In this document: one piece after another, positions 33,544-42,234 of the stretch
How positions within the stretch are numbered: the first letter of the stretch is position 1
Layout: each line of letters begins with the position of its first letter
Origin: Paraherbaspirillum soli
GTDB taxonomy: Bacteria > Pseudomonadota > Gammaproteobacteria > Burkholderiales > Burkholderiaceae_D
Assembly (NCBI RefSeq): GCF_042654985.1
Contig: NZ_JBHSMT010000031.1
Span: 1 to 64,000 of the forward strand
Length of the DNA stretch: 64,000 nucleotides
Reading direction: 5' to 3'
The notes under the pieces: generated by a model
What the model was told of the DNA's origin: nothing
Database searches by the model: none
Seen by the model: only the letters and a program-made list of their open reading frames with translations
Position numbers and translations under genes: made by a program

Positions 33544-35049
33544 ATGATTTTGTCCTCTTACAACCACTCACTATGGTCGTCGTTCGGCGCCCCGACCGAT
33601 GTTATCGGCATCCCGTTGATGCTGGCACTGGCGCTTGCCGAATGGAGTATTTATCTGGTGCCGACCAGCCTCGCGGCCATATGGATCCGCGGTAATAAAG
33701 CAATCCGTCTTACCTCGGTCAAAGCATTGGTGACAGCGGTTGGGGCGGTGCTGCTAAGCAGGGCTATTGCAGTGCTTTGGGACTGGTCCCAGCCGGCAGC
33801 AGAAACCGGCGATAGCTATCTGGATCTCGCAACGACCGGACATTACCTTTCCCCTAGCGTCAAATTCGCCATTATTCTTGCCGCCGGACTGTCGCTGTGG
33901 ACTGCAAAAACCATCAAGACCAAATGGCTAGGTTTGCTGCTGGTGGCGCTGTCGCTGGTGGTCGGCTGGGCCAGGGTTTTTCTTGGCATGCACTGCCCGT
34001 TGGATATTTTTTGCACCGGAATCGTCTCGCTGGCGATGATGTTGGCGGTTAATTCAAAATTCGGCACCGCATTCAGCCGACGCATTACCGGGCTGATTGA
34101 TCATGGCTATCGGAATCTGGCGCTACTGCCGGAACTGTCGCACCAAAATGCCTCGCGCGTGACCCTGAGGAGCTGCCTGGCGCACTCGCGGCCAGGCCTG
34201 TCTTACGTTGCCAAGCAGGTAAAAGTGACCGCGCGAACATTTGCCCACTATCACCTGACGCGACGCTGGCTGGCATATTGGAACACCTCCCCGATGCACG
34301 CCGCCTTGGCCAAAGCCACGCCCAGGCTGTTGCAAAAGATCTACCGCCCTTATCAGTCGATCCGCTTGCGCCGCCAGGACCGATTGAACATCCTGATCTC
34401 GCATTACAACTTCGTATTACAGCAGGGGCTGGGGCCGTTAGTGCTGCTTGCGACACGCTCCCCGGTCGTCTTGGGCAGCTTCAGCGGCAAATCCGGGGCC
34501 GCCTATGAAATCCGGCTGTCGGCGATTGCCACTTTGGATCGGGAAGGTGAACTGACCCTGGATCTATGCTGCGATCAGCAGCGGCTGTTTTCGGTCGCTT
34601 TTACCTTTTGCGGCAACGAGCTGCAACCATGCGTCGGTATCGGTTGCCTGCAAGGTCCGCGCGGCAGCGATGCGCAGGAACGGGTGCGCAGCGCAACCCG
34701 CGACATGTTTGGATTGCGGCCCAAAAGTTTGATGGTGCGCCTGGTACGCGAAATCGGCCAGGCATACGGCTGCAAAAACCTGATCCTGGTAGCCAACCGC
34801 AACCGCGTGATGGTGCATCAGATGCGCAAGGGGCAGGTATTCGCCGACTACGATGAATTTTGGCAAGAGCTGGGTGCCGTGCGGCGGGCGGACGGCGACT
34901 TTCAACTGCTGTGCGGCGCTATTCCAGCGCCGGACCTGCAGGAAATCCCTTCTCACAAACGCTCGGAAGCAAGAAAGCGTATCGACTTGATTCAACGCGC
35001 CGTGCAGGCTACACGTGCCGGCTTCAGCAATACTTTTGCCGGCGCCTGA
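33544..35049 (+). CDS. Degenerate PAP2 (BcrC-like) membrane domain fused to a VirK/YbjX (DUF535) domain
   Basis: 501 residues. Residues 1-170 are four to five membrane helices laid out like BcrC/YbjG undecaprenyl-diphosphatases. Motif C3 is kept (ARVFLGMHCPLDIF: Arg144, His150, Asp154), but the C1 Arg is replaced (DWSQP where RP is expected) and C2 reads GHYLSPSVK instead of FPSDH, losing the second His. Residues ~205-490 match DUF535 (LDREGELTLDLC, VGIGCLQGPRG, MFGLRPKSLMVRLVREIGQAYG, ADYDEFWQELG). DUF535 proteins such as VirK and YbjX are linked to envelope changes and peptide resistance. This suggests a membrane-tethered DUF535 protein, probably not an active phosphatase. Ribosome binding site weak. 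Confidence 0.8.
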   Translation: MILSSYNHSLWSSFGAPTDVIGIPLMLALALAEWSIYLVPTSLAAIWIRGNKAIRLTSVKALVTAVGAVLLSRAIAVLWDWSQPAAETGDSYLDLATTGHYLSPSVKFAIILAAGLSLWTAKTIKTKWLGLLLVALSLVVGWARVFLGMHCPLDIFCTGIVSLAMMLAVNSKFGTAFSRRITGLIDHGYRNLALLPELSHQNASRVTLRSCLAHSRPGLSYVAKQVKVTARTFAHYHLTRRWLAYWNTSPMHAALAKATPRLLQKIYRPYQSIRLRRQDRLNILISHYNFVLQQGLGPLVLLATRSPVVLGSFSGKSGAAYEIRLSAIATLDREGELTLDLCCDQQRLFSVAFTFCGNELQPCVGIGCLQGPRGSDAQERVRSATRDMFGLRPKSLMVRLVREIGQAYGCKNLILVANRNRVMVHQMRKGQVFADYDEFWQELGAVRRADGDFQLLCGAIPAPDLQEIPSHKRSEARKRIDLIQRAVQATRAGFSNTFAGA

Positions 35050-35119
35050 AACCGGCTGGCTGCGATGCAGCCGGCAACGCTCCCCTAGGAGCCTGTATGA
35101 GCATGCGCTAAAGCGACAC

Positions 35120-35145
35120 CTGAACCAGTATAATCACCGGTTCAG
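35120..35145. promoter_or_regulatory. Palindrome enclosing a TATAAT before leuS
   Basis: CTGAACC / GGTTCAG arms with TATAAT (35129-35134) in the loop, 63 bases before the leuS start. I see no good -35, so this is a weak promoter or operator candidate. A GC-rich hairpin CCGGCTG/CAGCCGG (35052-35074) just upstream may end the preceding gene. Confidence 0.3.
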
Positions 35146-35196
35146 AGCCATTTCGTCCGGCAAACTCTCACTTTCACCTAATAGCCCCATCCCGTC

Positions 35197-37842
35197 ATGC
35201 AAGAAAAATACAGCCCAACCGACGTCGAAAAATCGGCGCAAGACCACTGGCATGCGATCGACGCCTACAAGGCTGTCGAACACGCCAAAGACCAGAACGG
35301 CCAAGACAAGAAGAAGTTTTACGCCTGCTCGATGCTGCCCTACCCATCCGGCAAGCTGCATATGGGCCATGTGCGCAACTACACGATCAATGACGTGATG
35401 TACCGCTACCTGCGAATGAACGGCTACAACGTGCTGATGCCTATGGGTTGGGACGCGTTCGGCATGCCGGCGGAAAACGCGGCGATGGCCAACGGCGTGC
35501 CGCCGGCGCAATGGACTTACGCCAACATCGCGCATATGAAAAAGCAGATGCAGGCGATGGGACTGGCGATCGACTGGTCGCGCGAAATGACCGCCTGCAC
35601 GCCCGAGTATTACAAGTGGAACCAGTGGATGTTCCTGAAGATGCTGGAGCAAGGCATCATCTACAAAAAAACCGGCACCGTGAACTGGGATCCGATCGAT
35701 CAAACCGTCCTGGCCAACGAGCAAGTCATCGACGGTCGCGGCTGGCGCTCCGGCGCGCTGATCGAGAAGCGCGAAATCCCGATGTACTACGCCAAGATCA
35801 CCGACTACGCGGAAGAACTGCTGGAGCACGTCGAAACCAAATTGCCCGGCTGGCCGGAACGCGTGCGCCTGATGCAAGCCAACTGGATCGGCAAATCGAC
35901 CGGCGTCCGCTTTGCTTTCCCGCACAAAATCGAAGACAACGGCCACCTGATCAACGACGGCAAATTGTGGGTTTTCACCACCCGCGCCGACACCATCAAG
36001 GGCGTCACCTTTTGCGCCGTGGCGCCGGAACACCCATTGGCCACCTTCGCCGCCAAGTCCGACCACGAGCTGGCTGAGTTCATCGCCGAATGCAAAAAGG
36101 GCAGCGTGATCGAAGCCGATATGGCGACGATGGAAAAGAAAGGCATGCCAACCGGCCTGCACGTATCGCATCCGCTGACCGGCCAGCAAGTCGAAGTCTG
36201 GGTCGGCAATTACGTGCTGATGACCTATGGCGATGGCGCTGTGATGGGCGTACCGGCGCATGACGAGCGCGACTTTGCGTTTGCGCAAAAATACGTGTTG
36301 CCGATCCGCCCGGTAATCGCGGTGGAAGGCAAAATCTATTCCGACGAAATTTGGCACGAATGGTATGCCGACAAGGAAAATGGCGTCTGCGTCAATTCCG
36401 GCAAATACGACGGCCTGAGCTATCAGCAGGCAGTCGATGCGATCGCCGCCGACCTTGCGGCGCGCGGCCTCGGCGAAAAGAAAGTCACATACCGTCTGCG
36501 CGACTGGGGGATCTCCCGGCAGCGCTATTGGGGCACCCCGATCCCTATCATTCACTGCAACGATTGCGGCGACGTCCCAGTACCGGAAAAAGACCTGCCG
36601 GTGGTATTGCCGGAAGATTGCGTGCCGGACGGCAGCGGCAATCCGCTCAACAAGCACGAAAAATTCCTGCACGTGGATTGCCCGAAATGCGGCAAACCCG
36701 GACGCCGTGAAACCGACACGATGGACACTTTTGTCGACTCGTCTTGGTACTACATGCGCTATTGCTCGCCAAAGAGCAATGAGGCCATGGTCGACTCGCG
36801 CAACGATTACTGGATGCCGATGGACCAGTACATCGGCGGCATCGAACACGCTGTGCTGCATCTGCTGTATGCGCGCTTCTGGACCAAGGTCATGCGCGAC
36901 TTCGGCCTGATCAAGTTCGACGAACCGTTCACCAACCTGTTGACACAGGGCATGGTGCTGAACGAAACCTATTACCGCGAAGATGCCAGCGGCAAGAAGA
37001 CCTGGCACAACCCGGAAGACGTGGAACTGACTTTCGATGACAAGGGACGGCCATTGTCGGCGATCCTGAAATCCGATGGCGCGCTGGTCGAAATCGGCGG
37101 CACCGAAAAGATGTCGAAGTCGAAAAACAACGGCATCGATCCGCAAGCGCAGATCGATCAATACGGCGCCGACACCGCCCGTCTGTTCACGATGTTCGCC
37201 TCACCGCCGGAGCAGACGCTGGAATGGTCGGGCGCCGGGGTGGAAGGCGCGAATCGCTTCCTGCGCCGGGTCTGGGCGTTCAGCTACGCCCGGGCCGCCA
37301 ACATCGCGCCGGTCGCCAACGCCGATTTTTCCGGACTGGCGGACAGCCACAAAACCCTGCGCCGCGAAGTGCACAAGATTTTGCAACAAGCGGATCACGA
37401 CCTGAAGCGGATCCAGTACAACACCGTGGTCTCGGCTTGCATGAAGATGCTCAACACGCTGGAAGCCGCCAAGCTCGACCAGTCGGCCGCCAGCAGCGCG
37501 GTCCTGACCGAAGGCTTGTCGATTTTCCTGCGCGTGCTGAACCCGGTCGCGCCGCACATCACGCACACGCTGTGGCAGGAACTCGGTTTTGCCGAAATCC
37601 ATGGCGATATCCTCGATGCCAGCTGGCCGCAGGTGGATAGCGCGGCACTGGAACAAAGCGAAATCGAAATGATGATCCAGGTGAACGGCAAACTGCGCGG
37701 CAGCATTACCGTCGCCAAAGATGCCGACAAAGCCACCATCGAGGCCGCTGCGCTAGCCAACGAAAACGTGCAGAAATACCTCGAAGGCGCGCCGAAGAAA
37801 GTGATCGTGGTGCCGGGCAAACTGATCAATATCGTCGCTTGA
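35197..37842 (+). CDS. leuS: Leucyl-tRNA synthetase
   Basis: 881 residues, normal length. Class I synthetase: HIGH-type motif YPSGKLHMGHVRNYTIND, KMSKS loop TEKMSKSKNNGIDP, editing domain with TTRADTIKG and MGVPAHDERD. Cysteine pairs CNDCG and CPKCGKPG form a zinc module. First of a probable operon leuS-lptE-holA-proA with short spacings, a conserved neighbour order. Confidence 0.98.
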   Translation: MQEKYSPTDVEKSAQDHWHAIDAYKAVEHAKDQNGQDKKKFYACSMLPYPSGKLHMGHVRNYTINDVMYRYLRMNGYNVLMPMGWDAFGMPAENAAMANGVPPAQWTYANIAHMKKQMQAMGLAIDWSREMTACTPEYYKWNQWMFLKMLEQGIIYKKTGTVNWDPIDQTVLANEQVIDGRGWRSGALIEKREIPMYYAKITDYAEELLEHVETKLPGWPERVRLMQANWIGKSTGVRFAFPHKIEDNGHLINDGKLWVFTTRADTIKGVTFCAVAPEHPLATFAAKSDHELAEFIAECKKGSVIEADMATMEKKGMPTGLHVSHPLTGQQVEVWVGNYVLMTYGDGAVMGVPAHDERDFAFAQKYVLPIRPVIAVEGKIYSDEIWHEWYADKENGVCVNSGKYDGLSYQQAVDAIAADLAARGLGEKKVTYRLRDWGISRQRYWGTPIPIIHCNDCGDVPVPEKDLPVVLPEDCVPDGSGNPLNKHEKFLHVDCPKCGKPGRRETDTMDTFVDSSWYYMRYCSPKSNEAMVDSRNDYWMPMDQYIGGIEHAVLHLLYARFWTKVMRDFGLIKFDEPFTNLLTQGMVLNETYYREDASGKKTWHNPEDVELTFDDKGRPLSAILKSDGALVEIGGTEKMSKSKNNGIDPQAQIDQYGADTARLFTMFASPPEQTLEWSGAGVEGANRFLRRVWAFSYARAANIAPVANADFSGLADSHKTLRREVHKILQQADHDLKRIQYNTVVSACMKMLNTLEAAKLDQSAASSAVLTEGLSIFLRVLNPVAPHITHTLWQELGFAEIHGDILDASWPQVDSAALEQSEIEMMIQVNGKLRGSITVAKDADKATIEAAALANENVQKYLEGAPKKVIVVPGKLINIVA

Positions 37843-37906
37843 TTGGAACCGTGTGCGTATTAAGCGTCGCGTATCGCCCCTGAATCTTCAAACAAGGAAA
37901 GCCTGA

Positions 37907-38467
37907 ATGTCTATTCGAATGTTGTCCAATTCCGGCTTGCGCTGGACGTTGACCCTGATCATGACGGCGATGCTGTGCGCCTGCGGCTTCCAGCTGCGGG
38001 GCTCGGCTAAATTGCCGTTCAAATCGATCTACCTGACGTTTGCCGATACCTCGCCACTAGGCACGGAATTGAAACGCAACATTCGAAATAGCGGCGACAC
38101 CGCGATCATGCCAAGCGCAGAAGGTGCCGAGGCGATCCTGGAAGTGCTGGCCGAGACCAAGGAAAAAGTGATTCTGACGCTCAATAGTCAAGGCCGGGCC
38201 AGTGAATACATGCTGTATTACAAGCTGACCTTCCGCGTCAAAGACGCCCAGCAAAAAGAACTGCTGGCGCCGACCATGATCACGCTGAAGCGCGATATCA
38301 GCTACAACGTCTCGCAAGAGTTGTCGAAATCGGCAGAAGAGGTGCTGCTATATCGCGACATGCAAACGGATATGGTGCAGCAGGTCTTGCGTCGTCTGGC
38401 AGCGATCAAGACTGCACAGGCTACTCAGCCAACTGTGCCGGAGCAGTCCGTGCAGCCAGCCAAGTAA
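37907..38467 (+). CDS. lptE: LPS assembly lipoprotein LptE
   Basis: 186 residues. Lipoprotein signal ending MLCACGFQLRG (lipid-bearing Cys at about 26), the hallmark start of LptE, then FKSIYLTF and a small alpha/beta domain. It plugs LptD in the outer membrane for LPS export. CAAGGAAAG precedes the ATG. Located leuS-lptE-holA as in many proteobacteria. Confidence 0.93.
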   Translation: MSIRMLSNSGLRWTLTLIMTAMLCACGFQLRGSAKLPFKSIYLTFADTSPLGTELKRNIRNSGDTAIMPSAEGAEAILEVLAETKEKVILTLNSQGRASEYMLYYKLTFRVKDAQQKELLAPTMITLKRDISYNVSQELSKSAEEVLLYRDMQTDMVQQVLRRLAAIKTAQATQPTVPEQSVQPAK

Positions 38468-38478
38468 GAAGGACGGCA

Positions 38479-39495
38479 ATGCAATTGCGGATTGATGCGC
38501 TCGACGGCCATTTGGCGAAAACGCTGGCGCCACTGTATGTAATTACCAGCGACGAGCATCTGCTGGCGCTGGAGGCATCCGACAAAATTCGCAAAAAGGC
38601 GCGCGCCAACGGCTGTACCGAGCGCGAGGTGCTGGTGGTCGACCGCACTTTCAAATGGGGGCAGCTGCTGGCCGCCAATCAGTCGCAATCGCTGTTCGGC
38701 GACAAAAAACTGATAGAACTGCGGATCCCCACCGGCAAACCAGGCAAGGACGGTGGTCAGGCATTGCAGGATTACGCGGCGGACCTGAGCCCCGATAACG
38801 TCACCATCATCAGCCTGCCAAAACTGGACTGGGCGACACAAAAGACGGCCTGGGTCGCCAGCCTGCAGCAGGCCGCGGTGTACATCGACATTCCACTGGT
38901 GGAACGCGCGCAATTACCGAACTGGATCGGGATCCGGCTCGCGGCCCAGCAACAGAGCGCAGACCGTCAATCGCTCGACTTCATCGCCGATCGGGTCGAA
39001 GGCAATTTGCTGGCGGCACACCAGGAAATCCAGAAGCTGGCCCTGTTGCATCCGCCCGGCAAACTCAGCTTCGAACAGATCCACGATGCGGTGCTGAACG
39101 TCGCCCGCTACGACGTATTCAAATTGAATGAAGCGATGCTGGCTGGCGATGCGGTGCGTTTGGTGCGCATGATCGACGGCTTGAAAGGCGAAGGCGAAGC
39201 GTTGCCGCTGGTGCTGTGGGCGGTTTCCGAAGAAATTCGTACTTTGCTGAGATTGAAATCCGGCGTCGAACAAGGCCGTCCGCTGGCCGCCCTGATGAAG
39301 GAATACCGGATCTGGGGGCCGCGCGAAAGATTGATGGAGCCGGCGTTGCGGCGACTCAGCCTGTCGACCCTGGAAGCGGCGCTGCAAGAGGCTGCGCAAA
39401 TCGACAAAATGGTCAAAGGCCTGCGTGCCAAAGCTTTTGCCGGCGATGCCTGGGACGCGCTGTTGCAGCTGGGCTTGAAGATTGCACAGAAATAG
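38479..39495 (+). CDS. holA: DNA polymerase III delta subunit
   Basis: 338 residues. Clamp-loader subunit that opens the beta clamp. Features: N-terminal PLYVITSDEHLLALEASDKIR (the 'Y...G.E.ll..ea...ir' pattern), VDRTFKWGQLL, SLFGDKKLIELRIPTGKPGK, and C-terminal ALPLVLWAVSEEIRTLLRL. Starts 11 bases after lptE with AGAAGGA upstream and ends 8 bases before proA. Confidence 0.95.
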   Translation: MQLRIDALDGHLAKTLAPLYVITSDEHLLALEASDKIRKKARANGCTEREVLVVDRTFKWGQLLAANQSQSLFGDKKLIELRIPTGKPGKDGGQALQDYAADLSPDNVTIISLPKLDWATQKTAWVASLQQAAVYIDIPLVERAQLPNWIGIRLAAQQQSADRQSLDFIADRVEGNLLAAHQEIQKLALLHPPGKLSFEQIHDAVLNVARYDVFKLNEAMLAGDAVRLVRMIDGLKGEGEALPLVLWAVSEEIRTLLRLKSGVEQGRPLAALMKEYRIWGPRERLMEPALRRLSLSTLEAALQEAAQIDKMVKGLRAKAFAGDAWDALLQLGLKIAQK

Positions 39496-39503
39496 AGGCT
39501 GAT

Positions 39504-40769
39504 ATGGATATCCAACACTACATGACCGAGCTCGGACAACGCGCGCGCGCGGCGTCGCGAGCGATGGCGCGGGCCGACAGCGCCGCCAAGAACCGTGCAT
39601 TGACCTTGATCGCCGCCGCCATTCGCCGCGATGCGGCATTGTTGCGCGCCGCCAATCAACTTGATCTCGATGCGGCACGCGCCAACGGCATGGCGCCGGC
39701 GCTGCTGGATCGGCTGGCGCTGTCCGAGCAAGCAATCGCGACCATGATTGCAGGGCTGGAGCAAATCGTCGCCCTGCCGGATCCGATTGGTGAGATCTCC
39801 AACATGAAACACCGCCCGAGCGGAATTCAAGTCGGTCAAATGCGGGTGCCGCTGGGCGTCATCGGCATCATTTACGAAGCGCGGCCGAACGTGACCGTGG
39901 ATGCCGCCGGCTTGTGCATCAAGAGCGGCAACGCGACCATTTTGCGCGGCGGCTCGGAAGCCCATCATTGCAATCAGGCGTTGGCAAAACTGGTCAAGGA
40001 AGGACTGGCCGGCGCCGGCCTGCCGGCAGACGCGGTACAGGTAGTCGACACCACCGATCGCGCCGCGGTCGGCGCATTGATCACGATGCCGCAATATGTC
40101 GACGTGATTGTCCCGCGCGGCGGCAAAGGCTTGATCGAACGCCTGATCAAGGAGTCGACGGTGCCGATGATCAAGCATCTCGACGGCATTTGCCACGTCT
40201 ATATCGACGACCAGGCCGACCTCGATAAAGCGCTGAAAATCGCCTTCAACGCCAAGTGCCACCGTTACGGCACCTGCAACACGATGGAAACCTTGCTGGT
40301 GGCACGCGCCATCGCCGCGCAAGTGCTGCCCGAACTGGCGAAGTTGTACGGCACCAAACAAGTCGCGTTGCGCGCCGACCATGAAGCACAGCAGATCCTG
40401 CAGGGTTATCCGCATTTGAGCGCCGCCACCGAAGACGACTGGCGCACTGAATACCTGGACGCCATCCTCGCCGTCAAGATCGTCGCCGACATGGATGAGG
40501 CGATCGCCCACATCAATACCTATTCGTCGCAGCATACCGACAGCATCGTCACCGAAAACTACTCGCGCTCGATGCGTTTCCTGCGCGAAGTCGATTCCGC
40601 ATCGGTGATGATCAATGCCTCGACCCGCTTTGCGGATGGCTTCGAGTTCGGCCTGGGTGCGGAAATCGGCATTTCCAACGACAAATTGCATGCGCGCGGA
40701 CCGGTCGGGCTGGAAGGATTGACCTCGCTGAAATATGTGGTGTTCGGGCATGGGGAAGTGCGGGAATAG
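39504..40769 (+). CDS. proA: Gamma-glutamyl phosphate reductase
   Basis: 421 residues. NADPH-dependent second step of proline synthesis. Motifs: GQRARAASRAMARA at the start, VPLGVIGIIYEARPNVTVDA, RGGSEAHHCN, and the catalytic-cysteine region AKCHRYGTCNTMETLL. The frame is open 96 codons upstream but those overlap holA; the ATG at MDIQHYMTELG with AGAGG upstream is used. Terminal gene of the leuS operon; proB is not in the window. Confidence 0.96.
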   Translation: MDIQHYMTELGQRARAASRAMARADSAAKNRALTLIAAAIRRDAALLRAANQLDLDAARANGMAPALLDRLALSEQAIATMIAGLEQIVALPDPIGEISNMKHRPSGIQVGQMRVPLGVIGIIYEARPNVTVDAAGLCIKSGNATILRGGSEAHHCNQALAKLVKEGLAGAGLPADAVQVVDTTDRAAVGALITMPQYVDVIVPRGGKGLIERLIKESTVPMIKHLDGICHVYIDDQADLDKALKIAFNAKCHRYGTCNTMETLLVARAIAAQVLPELAKLYGTKQVALRADHEAQQILQGYPHLSAATEDDWRTEYLDAILAVKIVADMDEAIAHINTYSSQHTDSIVTENYSRSMRFLREVDSASVMINASTRFADGFEFGLGAEIGISNDKLHARGPVGLEGLTSLKYVVFGHGEVRE

Positions 40770-40819
40770 GCAACTCCATTTAACGCATTTATTGGCAATT
40801 TAAGAAAAGGACTCTCCTC

Positions 40820-41242
40820 ATGCCCTGGATCAAAGCGCTGCACATCGTCTTCATCACCTCATGGTTCGCCGGCCTGTTTTACCTGCCTCGGATTCTGGTC
40901 AATCTGGCGCAAGAAACCGAGACGCTGGCGACCCAGCGCTTACTGTTGATGGCACGCAAGCTGTATCGCTTCATGTCGCTGCTGGCGATTCCCGCCATCC
41001 TGTTTGGCGGCTGGCTGTGGCTCGGTTACGGCATCGGCAAAGGTCCCGGCAACGGCTGGCTGCACGCCAAACTTTTCCTGGTGATCTTGCTGATCGGCTA
41101 CCACCACGCCTGCGGCAGCCTGCTGAAAAAATTTGAACTCGGCGTCAACAAGCGCAGCCACACATGGTACCGCTGGTTTAATGAAGTACCGGTCGTGCTG
41201 CTGCTGGCAATCGTGATGCTGGTCGTCGTCAAACCGTTCTAA
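40820..41242 (+). CDS. hemJ: Protoporphyrinogen oxidase HemJ (CopD-family membrane protein)
   Basis: 140 residues, four transmembrane helices. The family start WIKALHIVFITSWFAGLFYLPRILV contains the conserved His, and KLYRFMSLLAIPAILFGG and the HH pair in GYHHACG follow. HemJ oxidises protoporphyrinogen IX to protoporphyrin IX. AAAGGA precedes the ATG. Its TAA stop (41240-41242) is one of the two target-site copies flanking the second MITE-like element. Confidence 0.92.
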   Translation: MPWIKALHIVFITSWFAGLFYLPRILVNLAQETETLATQRLLLMARKLYRFMSLLAIPAILFGGWLWLGYGIGKGPGNGWLHAKLFLVILLIGYHHACGSLLKKFELGVNKRSHTWYRWFNEVPVVLLLAIVMLVVVKPF

Positions 41243-41386
41243 GAGCCTGTTCAAAATCTTACTGCGCGCCCGTGATCGGGGCTCATGCGCTGCTCGGAAT
41301 CCTCATTTACTCAAGTAAATTCCGGTTCCTGCGCTGCTCTTCACCCCGCTGACGGGCGCTCGCTACAGATTTTGAACAGGCTCTAA
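41240..41386. mobile_element. 141-bp MITE-like element with TAA target duplication, copy 2
   Basis: Element at 41243-41383 with the same 17-bp inverted ends as the copy at 15313 and one internal base difference (CATGCGC instead of CATGTGC). It is flanked by TAA on each side; the left TAA is the stop codon of hemJ. Same relative orientation as copy 1 on the plus strand. Confidence 0.88.
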
Positions 41387-41406
41387 GCCACGACTAAGGA
41401 AGCAAC

Positions 41407-42009
41407 ATGAGCAAACTCTGTGAATACTATTTCGCCCCCCAATCGCCATTTGCCTATCTGGGACATGCGCGACTGGTGGCGCTGGCCAAACAATATGGCG
41501 TGAAAATTGTGCTGAAGCCATGCGACATGGCCAGGATACTCAGCGTCTCGGGCGGCTTGCCGCTGGCCAAGCGCGCGCCGCAACGGCAGGCTTACCGGCT
41601 GCAGGAATTGCGGCGCTGGAGCAGCCATCTGCAAGTACCGTTGAATCTGCAACCCGCTTATTTCCCGGTGCCAAGCGACGACGCGGCCAAGCTGATCATC
41701 GCTGCGCAACTGGCGCATGGAACGGAGGCCGCGCTGGAACTGACCGGCGCCATCATGCGCGCGGTGTGGGCCGAGGAAAAGAATATTGCCGACGCCGACA
41801 CGCTGGCGGCCATCGCCACGGAACTCGGTCACGACGGCAAGACCTTGCTCAAATCCGCCGCAACCGCCGGCATCCAGAGCGAGTTCGAGCGGTTTACCGA
41901 CGAAGCCATTTCCGCCAATGTATTCGGCGTACCCTGGTACGTGGTCGACGGCGAAGGATTCTGGGGTCAGGATAGGCTCGATTTTGTCGAACGCGCATTT
42001 GCCAAATGA
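41407..42009 (+). CDS. DsbA-fold 2-hydroxychromene-2-carboxylate isomerase family protein
   Basis: 200 residues, thioredoxin-like DsbA/GST-kappa family. Start YYFAPQSPFAYLGHARLV matches the family's 'D..SP.aYL' site (Ser as the glutathione-activating residue), and the end has EAISANVFGVPWYVVDGEGFWGQDRLDFVE. True isomerases act in naphthalene breakdown; without such neighbours the role is open. AAGGAAGCAAC precedes the ATG. It directly follows the MITE-like element. Confidence 0.88.
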   Translation: MSKLCEYYFAPQSPFAYLGHARLVALAKQYGVKIVLKPCDMARILSVSGGLPLAKRAPQRQAYRLQELRRWSSHLQVPLNLQPAYFPVPSDDAAKLIIAAQLAHGTEAALELTGAIMRAVWAEEKNIADADTLAAIATELGHDGKTLLKSAATAGIQSEFERFTDEAISANVFGVPWYVVDGEGFWGQDRLDFVERAFAK

Positions 42010-42074
42010 GTCTATATCAACAGTCAAAGCCATATCGCAACAACATATCAATAGTTCAATAGAAATCGAAAGGC

Positions 42075-42199
42075 ACCTCGAAAAAACGTAGCGAGCGGCC
42101 CAAGGTCGGGGCGAGAAGCAGAGCCGTACGGTTGTACGGTGAGCATCGCAGCCCCGAGATTGGCGGGTTTGCCAAACTCTGCAGTAGGTTTTTCGAGGC
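42075..42199. repeat. Long-hairpin repeat (GTAGCGAGCGGCCC family), copy 3
   Basis: Arms CCTCGAAAAA / TTTTTCGAGG, the TCG version, with the common core AAGGTCGGGGCGAGAAGC and hairpin CCGTAC-GGTT-GTACGG. It ends 35 bases before the methyltransferase start codon. Confidence 0.85.
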
Positions 42200-42234
42200 G
42201 CCATAAAGTTTCACCAACGGATAAAAGGTCCCCC

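Noticed and set aside
35134..37161. 675-residue open frame on the minus strand opposite leuS
   Set aside because: A shadow of leuS caused by its codon bias. It has no family resemblance, His/Asp-rich composition and no ribosome binding context. The 602-residue frame opposite dnaK (21117-22925) and the frames opposite nrdA are rejected for the same reason.
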